Source of the DNA: Favolaschia claudopus
Lineage: Eukaryota > Basidiomycota > Agaricomycetes > Agaricales > Mycenaceae
Reading direction: 5' to 3'
DNA length: 64,000 nucleotides
Assembly: GCA_037176885.1 (NCBI GenBank)
Contig: JAWWNJ010000050.1
Span: 186,001 to 250,000, forward strand
A model generated the notes under the pieces. It saw only the letters and a list, made by a program, of their open reading frames with translations. It was not told the DNA's origin and did not search any database. This document shows, in pieces, positions 56,229 through 64,000 of the stretch. The position numbers and the translations under genes are program-made. Position 1 is the stretch's first letter. Every line of letters starts with the position of its first letter.

Positions 56229-56960
56229 TCAGACAATGTCTGTGTCATCCTCATGTTCAGCATCTGTCCAGGTACGCCACAAGTTCAGCGAGCAGTAAAC
56301 CAGACACGTCGATGCCTGTCGCAGAATGGGAACGAGGGCATCGGTTTCGACGAATCGCAGTGTGAGAGAGGTCAGTTGCGACCAGGGAAGTCTCACTTTG
56401 TGAGTATTGTAGGCACAGCCATTGAGGACGACCGTCCGCAAGAGTGAAACGTCTTGGAAAATGTCTGGAATGTCGGAGTACCCCGTGAACTGCAGGCACA
56501 GGGTATGAAGCAGCGGCAGACTGTTGAAGCCGCCAAGCACCGAGGGGTCCTTGACGACCAAGGTGAGGCGCTCGAAACGCCCTGAATGCGGAACGAGAGC
56601 CGAGATGATGGGTAGCGTTACTCTTGCTGTGTCTACAGCATGAATAGAAAGTGGGACTGAACATGCTCTTTCCAGCCACTTTTCAATAGGGGCATTCAGG
56701 TCTACGATTCCTGCATCAAAGTCAACGATATTGCGCTTACCTTCGTGAGCAGTTACCCGGTTCAAATAGCCACTAACGTTTCCCCTTAGCATCCCCGGAG
56801 CGTCATCCTCAAGTTTCAGGATAAAGACTCCAAGGTTGATATTGCGCTTACCTTCGTGAGCAGTTACCCGGTTCAAATAGCCACTAACGTTTCCCCTTAG
56901 CATCCCCGGAGCGTCATCCTCAAGTTTCAGGATAAAGACTCCAAGGTTCATTGGTGTCAA
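56229..56960 (-). pseudogene. F-box/LRR-like protein fragment with 111-bp duplication
   Basis: The frame encodes leucine-rich-repeat-type text (SGRFERLTLVVKDPSVLGGF, PLLHTLCLQF, WSQLTSLTLRF) as in the large Agaricomycete F-box families. The F-box itself is missing. A 111-bp unit repeats exactly in tandem (56727-56837, then from 56838), adding 37 residues in frame (both start NLGVFILKLEDDAPGM). No clear start or end. Confidence 0.5.
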
Positions 56961-57027
56961 GTAAGCTGAAACTACGTCCTGCTGGCCTTATACTATAACT
57001 AAACTCGAAAAATTCGGCTTTATTCAG

Positions 57028-57605
57028 GTGCGATTATTGAAGCACACTGTTGCTCAGGCCTTTGCCAAGAAAGACTTGGAAGAAGCAGTATGTAAAGTAG
57101 ATCGCACCGATCGCGGGTTCAAAGTTGGTCTGGCTTTTGAATTCAAGGATTATGTTTTGGCCTTCTTAACGCTGGATCTGCTAATCCAGGTACATTTCTA
57201 TTTCTCGGGTGTCTTCTAAGTTACTTGTTATTGGTCCCCTAACCGCGCCTCCCTTGCCAGCCAGCCCCATGTGTATCTCGACTTCCCCCGCTTCCTGGAA
57301 GACGCCGTGAAATGGATCGCTGACCGTCGCAACGTTCAGAGCAACCGCTCTGGAAATGCGATGACTCTCGTTCGAACTAGCACAGAGATATTTGCGGGTG
57401 CAGGCGTATATTCCATGCACGAGTTATGGCATATGGCAGGTAAGCAACGCTCAATTTCGATTTGCGATCTATCTAACGGCTTTTGCTTCTAGGTTTAGCC
57501 CCGAATCTCACTGAAGCTGAGGTATTCGACTCGCCGTCTCGCACGGTGCGTCTCTGCGCTTCTTACTACCACTTTGCGAAGGAGGCGCACACCACGCTCT
57601 GGTTA
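57028..57605 (+). pseudogene. Unnamed Agaricomycete protein fragment
   Basis: Three pieces joined by introns at about 57189-57262 and 57438-57492 read DLEEAVCKVDRTDRGFKVGL, PHVYLDFPRFLEDAVKWIAD, SGNAMTLVRTSTEIFAGAGV and APNLTEAEVFDSPSRTVRLC. The pattern looks coding and resembles a multi-copy hypothetical family, but it stops abruptly at about 57605. Confidence 0.35.
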
Positions 57606-58880
57606 GCCGTTGTATTTGAATCGATCTTATCTATCATTTGCTAATTGTCTGCATATACTCGGTGTGACCAAAAGTAACCGGAATTCGGTTTTTTAGAAAG
57701 GAATTTCGAAACTCAAACAGCTTTAAGTAATACAGAGCTCCTCTAAGTTATCTTTTCTACGACTTCCATGGTATGGGCATGGCATGTAATAGAGAGTTTG
57801 CGGTGAGCCGCCAGAAGCCACCTGGCGGCTCTAATGGCATGCGGATTGGAGCGGCTATGCTGTCTGGCGGCTCGTTTGGTGGCTGGTAAGACTGGTTCAA
57901 ATTTGGTTTTGCAAGTCTACTCTTAGTATTTAGTCATCTATATCTTGAGCCATACACACACGAAGAAAATCCGACCCGAAAATCTGACGCCATCGCACAT
58001 TTGAGCCGAAGACTTCGGTTGACGCTGGAAATTGCTTCAATTCAAAACAAACATGTTGGGTATGTGGACAATGGTCCACATAGGAGGGTAAGCTTGCTTC
58101 AGTGCGAATGGGAATTCAATATCCTAAGTTGAATACGTCCAATTCATCCATACATATACAGTAGCTAATCTTGCTAAATTCATTCGGGCAACATTACTGG
58201 CTAGAGCAGTTTTCGCCCGATTTGCGTAACCAACTTATTCAGTTAATGAACCTCAGAACCGCCTCAGTAATCGCCCTCATATTCACCTTCAAAACTCTTC
58301 TGCTCCTGATGAATCTGGTTGGAGTGACTCAGCGGCCCTGTTTTTTCTGGATTATTGATTTTGACAGCTTAAGCCTATACAGTACTCACTGGATAGTGGT
58401 AAGTATATCCAAGACACTGGCAGTAGCACAAACTCTGGTGATTTTCTTTGAAGTTGCTCAAAGCATTACTGTACTATTTCGACCACAACTTCATGTCCCA
58501 GGTCACAGCTTGAAGTTATTTGAAAGTGGTCACAGGTCACAGGGCAGTTTTGGCCCGTTTTCCCATCAAAAACAGCCCGGAAAACGCCGAAAATTTCCTA
58601 AAAAGGCAGTTTGAATTAGTGAATTAGTGAAGTTACTGTAGTATTTCATTCAATTCGTAGGGTCACACGTCACACACCCCAAATCCTACGAAAATATTCG
58701 TAAGTCACAGCGTCACAATGGCGTCCTACGAAAGGGTCAAGTCTGTCCGAAATCGGCCGAAAAATGACCGTTGGCGGCCCTGCGGGGCCCGGCGCCTGAA
58801 AAAAGCATCCGTTGATTGACAACTGAGTGACAGCCGTGTGTAAACTAACAATTGCACTGTCAACGAACATCGGCGACCCG

Positions 58881-61800
58881 CTACAGCTCTTCCTCCTCAA
58901 CGTCCGTGTCTTCATCGTCGTAGTGGCGTGTCCAACCCTTGTAGAGACGATTTGGTTTGATCGTCCTCTTTCCTGGCCCCATTTCTTTCGGCTTATCGTC
59001 TTGGGCTTCCTTCGCGTCATCTTCCGCCGGCGGTTCTACATCTAAGTCGTCAGCTTGCGCTGTCGAGCGCAGCCCACCGTCCTTTTTTCTGGAAACACGG
59101 CCTCGGCGCTTGTTCCCGACATCTGCAAGGACAGCCCGGGGAGAAATCTCGCTGTCATCGGGACCTTCCTCCGCTTCAATAGCGGGCATGACATCCTCGG
59201 CGGCATCCTCGTCTTCCGTCGGTAAGTCTTTATGTTTCTCCTTTCCCTGCAGCTCTTTCCAAAACGGAGTATTATCAGCCTCCTCTTTTCTTAGTCTTGC
59301 ACGAATCCGAGGCGATGTGAGACATTCGTAAGAAAGGTCCCACTCGCGTACCTTGCACAGCGCCCACGCCTATCGCTTGTAAGTTTCAGCCTTTACTGGG
59401 AAGGTGGACACACCTTCTTGATTATGGTCTCGTTGTTGATCACCTTACAGGCGTCCCATAACCAGCCGACGCTGGCGTCGCGAAGCGGCCCGACATACGT
59501 GTCAAAATGCAGCTCTTCTCCACGATCCATCTGGCCCATCAGCGTGTCGACAACATACGCATGGTAAGAGTTCTTCATTGCTTGTTTGAAAGATCGATTG
59601 ATCCCCACGTCTAGCGGTTGAGAGACGCCGGTGCAGCCGCCAGGTACGAAGTCGAGAATGATGGTAGGGTGAAATTTCCGCATCCAATCGCGGAATGCCT
59701 TCGACCGCTGAACAGACCAAACGTCCAGGACATACAGAGACATTTGCTCCGGCGGGAGCCCAAGTCGTTCCTTCTCGTCGTCGAAGTAGGGAGCCAGGAT
59801 GTTGTCCACGAAGTCATGCGTAGTAGGGTGAGTGCACCAGTGATTTTTCGTACCAGACGTGCGAAACCGAAACTTTTCAGCTATGCAGTCGGCATAATGC
59901 GGGGCTGATTCTGTCGGGAGCGACTCCGGTTTAACCCCCCTGTACACATTCTGAGGCGGAAGCAATTTCCCCGACAGACTGATTGCAAGCAACGAAGTAA
60001 AGGCGCGCTTTTCCTCCGCCCCAATGACTGCAACCTGGGTGGATCCCCGCGGCGTCCAGGTGAGTTTCCCACCTGGATTATACACGACACCGGTTTGGTC
60101 GGAATTAACAATGAGCTCCGCAGGAATATCTTCCTTCTTGATGATGTACGCGCGGCGCAACGCGGCTCGCTCGCAAACATCCTCCCAGTTCTTTGGTAAG
60201 TGCTGGGCCGCTTTCGTCGCCTTTCGTTCTGACCATTCCATGGTCACACGAAGAAACGCGCGGCAACACGAATCTGAAACCTTGAAATACGATCCGTCAG
60301 CGTACCGCTTTTCAAAAACCTCTGGCGCCATCTTCTGCGTGGTTGCGACAATGATCGCACGCACACAGATGAGGTTCAGTGCCGCTCCTGCTTCGCGCAA
60401 GATAGTTAATCGTTTCTTGATTGCTTCGACAACTTCTGGATGCGCTGACTGGGATTCTTTCAGCTCAATGTCAAGAAGACACTCGACGTGCACTTACCAG
60501 AGCACCCCTTCGCCCGCCTTTGTCGTGCCCAGGAATGTTACCATTGACCTTCGCTGCCTCCAGGACAGCGGGATTCCAAATCTTCACTCCGTGATCGTCA
60601 CGCTCAAACCACCCTTGGACGGTCGTGGCTGCCAAATTGGCAAATGTTTCACGATCACGAGTTCGAAGATACTTGACGATAGCGGTCGACGACAGTCCGC
60701 CGGCGTCTTTGGTCTGCCTTCCTGCGACAAGGATCTGCTTGAATAGAAACGGAGTTTTCCAGTTGGTGTACACGCGCTGTTGATCTTCGTTTTTTCGTTT
60801 CCGCCCAGACTTGTGAGTACGATGCTTATCTTTGTATCGCTTCTCGATCTGACGAGCAGGACGGGAGAGTTCAGCGATGTCGTCTGAAGTGGGGATGTCC
60901 TGTAGATTGGGAACGATAATCTGCGAAAATAAGTGAGAGATGAGTTATTGAGAAGGTAGCGTACGTACCCGTCGTTTTTTGGTTTGCGGGGCAGCCAGAC
61001 TAAAATCTTCGTTCCGAATACCAGCCTTCACATCCGCAAGATATCTACGCTCCCTCTCCTGGCGTTTCCGATACATCGCCGCCTCGCGCTTCTCATCAGC
61101 AGCGAGAATCTTTTTACGCGCCTTGTCAAGATCGTTTTGCTGCCTCCGCTCCGCTCTGACTTCAGCCTCCGCTCGGATGTCCTCCTCCCGCTTGCGCTTC
61201 CGCTGTGCGGTCTCCTTCGTCAAGAACTTGAACAACCCCATTCTTTCGCTCTGCGGGAGCGCCTCCATCTCCTGCAATCCTCGTTTCGCCGCCGCAACCA
61301 CTTTCTCCTTGGCCGGGCGCTTTTTCGCAGGACTCGCGGGAGGGGAGCCAACAGCTCGATCGGTAACCCTTCGCTTCACTTTACCCTTCATTGGTGAAGG
61401 CAAAGGAAGATCCATCGGGGCTGCGGGTGGCGTGCGGGGTGGCGTGTTCGGGGAATCTTCCGCCGAATGAGCGCTTTCCCCGTCGATAACTTCAACGTCA
61501 TCCGTGAAGTCGAATCGGAACGTGAAGCTAAAGCCTTTGGAGACGTGCTGGAATTTCTGTAGGCTCAGCGGTGAGTTTCAAGCACGTCAATTTCATGACG
61601 GATTTACCTCCGACTCATGCCGATCCAGAATCTTCTCCAGCATCCAAAGACGCTCGTCTGCGCATGCCTCCGTATCCAACAGCGGATACTTGTTGGGGTT
61701 AACGTAGTAGGCCACACGGTTCGCCGCAAAAAGTCCGCAGTTGTGGCTGTCGGTCTGCTCCAGACACGGTAACGGGGTCCAGCTGAACTCTGTAGCATGG

Positions 61801-62693
61801 TGCTGATTTATCCACCAGTTGTACGCCGCTCGCAGCTCCGCATTGATTGAACGCTTCAATGAGTCGAAATAATGGACCGATTGTAACTCGAAATTGATGA
61901 TGAGAGCAACCCAATGATCCCCGTCAACGTTTGCGACAGTCGCCAGCTCGTTGGTCCGCCCGTTCACCGAATCTTCACCAAGGTCTCTGAGTTTGCGATA
62001 GCGAGGTGCGTCTTCGTAATCCAGACCGTCGTCGTTGAAGGCCCTGATGACATCCCTCGTGTAGTCGCTCGGAACGACGGATATCTTGCGGCGGAGCAGC
62101 TGCTCGTCCTCGTCAAGCAACTCAAGCATCTGGTTAATTTCTGTTGTTTTGAACCATGCTGTTGGCTTGCAGAAGTTTGCGAGTCCCTCCACGTCGCATT
62201 CTTCGAATCCTCGAAGACCAGCATACCAAGGTAAGCACAGAATACGCTCTAAAATCGTCAGCGCCAGTGAATCTGACGGGTTTTGCTGGTTGCGGGCTTC
62301 TAGTGCCTGGACTGCGTCATTCCAGACCTTCCGCGACGTTCGAACCACCCGCAGCTCAGCCCAATAGACCACAATCCACAGAGGATACCGTTCGCGGTGA
62401 CCCGGAATATGTGCACAGCAAACGGATCCATACTGATCTTCAATCCGCAAAGCTTTGACAAGACTCTGGACCAGCGCAGGGGGAGGTGCGGTGAGGCTAG
62501 TGGGGTCGAAGTTGGAGCATGTGGGGGAGTCTTTGGAGAGATACTGCGAAGTTTCCGTCGTGTGTGCACTCGGCCGCTCGTATGGAATCTTGTGAGCAAG
62601 GAGATCTTGCACCAAGGCATTTGAGCTTGGAAAGAGCCGCTCCAGCTGGTTTTCTGGTATCTTGAGCAGTTCTTGAGCTTCTGGAGGCAGCAT
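58881..62693 (-). CDS. Ulp1 protease-DDE_1 transposase fusion, predicted 1206 aa
   Basis: The exons are 62693-61608, 61556-60969, 60920-60498, 60448-59414 and 59369-58881. The introns are 51, 48, 49 and 44 nt, all phase 0, and all exon lengths are multiples of three. Residues 1-362 are an Ulp1-type cysteine protease with His260 (DGDHWVALI), Asp277 (HYFDSLK), Gln313 and Cys319 (QTDSHNCGLF). About 440-540 is a basic coiled coil (RKREEDIRAEAEVRAERRQQ). About 580-690 carries the DNA-binding region (YTNWKTPFLFKQILVAGRQT). Residues 700-1044 are the transposase with Asp816 (VNSDQTG), Asp941 (YVLDVWS) and Asp979 (SQPLDVG). The C-terminus is acidic. Ulp1 enzymes cut SUMO-like modifiers; the transposase would act in the nucleus. 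The fusion is inferred from splice phase; two transcripts are possible. Confidence 0.85.
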
Positions 62694-62852
62694 TTTGACT
62701 TGCGGTGGTGGAAACAGCGTCCGGGGAGCGGAATGGCGGGCTTACGAAAATTTTTCGTAAGTCACTCTGTCACAAGGCGGGCTTACGAAAGGTCGAATTC
62801 GTAAGGCATGTCACACCCTAAACGGGCTTACGAATTGAATAAAATACTACAG
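62694..62852 (-). promoter_or_regulatory. 5' terminal region of the fusion transposon
   Basis: These 159 bp between the ATG and the element end must contain the promoter and transposase-binding sites. Words CTTACGAAA, TTCGTAAG and GTCACA each occur several times. The mirror-image zone at 58636-58760 has TCCTACGAAA and GTCACA words. Confidence 0.5.
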
Positions 62853-62978
62853 TAAGTGGTCACAGGTCACAGCGGCTGAAGTTATGGTCGAAATAGTACA
62901 GTACTGAATTCTTTCTTCAAGTTAGTGAGCAAGCAACCATTGAGTATATGTATAGGTGTTGGTAGGGTATTGTACATA

Positions 62979-63107
62979 CAGTGGCGGCGGGATCTGATGC
63001 CACCCCTAAAAATAGAACAGCCCATTTCTGGAACTTTTGTGTAAGTGGAGTCGATTGGGGCCCCATCATTTTTTTGGGGGGGGTGGCATCAGATCCCGCC
63101 GCCACTG
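62979..63107. mobile_element. Short TIR element (MITE family 2, copy b)
   Basis: This 129-bp element has near-perfect long arms starting CAGTGGCGGCGGGATCTGAT. TA flanks both sides (62977-62978 and 63108-63109), inside repeat X copy 2. It matches 264-378. X copy 1 lacks it at the same position (51769-51775). Confidence 0.9.
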
Positions 63108-63636
63108 TATATTTATCACAGCACATGAGGTTCAAACAGGCCAATTGAACTGCTGAGCAAGAGTTGAACCCGGCGCGCAGTCCGAAGTCACATGACAGTG
63201 ACAGTGACGGCTCCCCGAAGTCCGAGGCCTCAGCCCAGAACTCCAGGACAGTGCTTACAAACCACTTGGACGGAGATTTGTAAGCATCTGCATTCCGGAG
63301 CCCTATACCGATGCAAGCTTCCCCATTATGCACCTTTGGACAACGTGGCTGAAGGTATAGTCAAATATACTTACAAGGTACCCAACCTCGAAATTGTGCT
63401 AAGGACCGCGCGCGACGAGCCGCTGAACGAGCCGCCACATGACGTAGCCGCTCCAATCCGCATGCCGTTGGAGCCACCAGGTGGCTTCTGGCGGCTCACC
63501 GCAAACTCTCTAATCCTTTGTTTTGAGTTGGTGAATCAATCTTTAAAATTGGACCAATTTGGACATGTTTGCGCTCTCTGAAGGAGAGATGTCGGAATTT
63601 TAGGCCAGTAAGTACCTCAGAAAAGTGCTTAGTATC

Positions 63637-64000
63637 AGGACCACTGACAATCACCTTTGATGCCTGCCCCGAAGAATCTGGAATTCGGGACATCTTATCC
63701 GGACCCCAAATGGGGAAGATCTTATCCGAATCCGAACCAGGCCTTCCAAGAGGTCGATGTTTTATCCGGACGGGACCAGGCCTCAAAAAATCGTCTAAAA
63801 TCGCAAAAATTCGTAATTTATCTCTTGACACGTCTAGGTGCCCAACCTCTTCTGAGTGATGCGAAAGCTTGCCATGTATGGTGCGGATCATTTAGCCACC
63901 ACATTTGTGCAAGTCCCAAATCTGCCGGAGGCGAAATTCTTTACGAAAATGCACTTTGTTGCCTGTTTTTTTGCCTTCTGGGCAAATGTCACTCTTTGGC
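63637..64000 (+). mobile_element. Family Z left end (copy 3), runs off the window
   Basis: It begins AGGACC, then GACAATCACC and GATGCCTGCCCC, followed by the TTATCCGGACCCC words seen in 566-1813 and 53520-53718. The other end would lie beyond the window. Confidence 0.65.

Larger units (their letters stand above)
58636..62852 (-). mobile_element. Autonomous TA-specific transposon with Ulp1-transposase fusion gene
   Basis: The termini are 24-bp inverted repeats with one mismatch, starting CTGTAGTATTTC. TA is duplicated at 58634-58635 and 62853-62854. Subterminal zones repeat GTCACA and TACGAAA words on both sides. A single large gene fills the 4217-bp element. Intact ends and an open gene suggest it is recent and possibly active. 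TA duplication plus a DDE_1-type transposase places it near the pogo/Tc1-mariner group. Confidence 0.9.
58469..62901. mobile_element. MITE family 1, copy b, split by an autonomous relative
   Basis: The outer TIRs CTGTACTATTTCGACC plus AYAACTTCA lie at 58469 and 62901, with TA on both sides (58467-58468 and 62902-62903). Without the inner element only about 214 bp remain. That is similar in length and internal sequence (CCCATCAAAAA, CCTAAAAAGGCA, GTCACAGG) to the 234-bp MITE at 707-940. Confidence 0.85.
58039..63330 (-). mobile_element. Repeat X, copy 2, carrying nested insertions
   Basis: The outer parts 58039-58467 and 62903-63330 match X copy 1 (42004-42175 plus 51664-52325) in inverse orientation. 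A 58171-58614 frame repeats the 66-codon text conserved in copy 1. Relative to copy 1 it lacks about 67 bp at the site where the nested transposon lies. Confidence 0.7.
57792..63510. mobile_element. Long-TIR element A with TA duplication, host of a nested stack
   Basis: The ends match as inverted repeats over about 95 bp, starting GAGAGTTTGCGGTGAGCC and containing several GGCGGCT/AGCGGCT words. TA flanks both sides (57790-57791 and 63511-63512). Only 57792-58038 and 63331-63510 belong to A itself; everything between is inserted later. No A-encoded protein is visible. Confidence 0.8.

Noticed and set aside
58171..58614. 147-codon frame in repeat X as a real gene
   Set aside because: It runs out of X into the MITE and its text after the conserved 66 residues is element DNA; the other copy stops earlier.
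60979..61470. 163-codon plus-strand frame
   Set aside because: It is antisense to the coiled-coil exon of the fusion transposase; the exon splices in phase with its neighbours.

Overview
The window looks like a transposable-element-dense, gene-poor segment of a basidiomycete (Agaricomycete-type) genome. The reasons are many 44-67 nt GT-AG introns, and remnants of families typical of mushroom genomes: KDZ transposase with its cysteine cluster, Tnp2/Plavaka CACTA, Crypton, hAT, Harbinger, Helitron, DIRS-like and Tad-like LINEs. I see no clear housekeeping gene. All family names come from motif recognition by eye; no search was run.

Left part (1-12 kb): an 8-bp-TSD element (566-1813) carrying two smaller inserts, a perfect gag-only LTR retrotransposon (3110-6081, identical 204-bp LTRs, 5-bp TSD), and a DIRS-like RNase H remnant. 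The remnant is split by a tyrosine-recombinase fragment, which is itself split by a 760-bp TIR element. Two further TA-flanked elements follow (10637-11377 and 11962-12307).

Middle (12-42 kb): a KDZ transposase pseudogene (minus) split by an ORF1-only LINE; a decayed P-element-like transposase (plus); Harbinger, hAT and Helitron fragments; an array of short palindromes; a splice-donor-rich tract of unknown function; an RTC4-like gene with a stop codon; a Plavaka remnant; and an apparently intact Crypton. The Crypton region has a 412-aa tyrosine recombinase in 8 exons, tail-to-tail with a 413-aa companion protein.

Right part (42-64 kb): a near full-length LINE (42176-51663) with a 16-bp TSD inserted in a repeat called X here. 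Its ORF2 carries one frameshift, one nonsense codon and one precisely placed TIR element. After several gene fragments comes a nested stack at 57792-63510. A long-TIR element A contains a second X copy; X contains a small TIR element; that contains an autonomous-looking 4.2-kb transposon (58636-62852). This transposon encodes one uninterrupted five-exon gene for a predicted 1206-aa fusion of an Ulp1-type cysteine protease and a pogo-like (DDE_1) transposase. It is the most noteworthy object in the window. It appears intact, and its termini resemble those of the small element it landed in and of the 234-bp MITE at 707-940.

The functional genes therefore serve mobile elements: protease-transposase, Crypton recombinase plus partner, and gag. 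Most of the rest is debris dated relative to itself by nesting.
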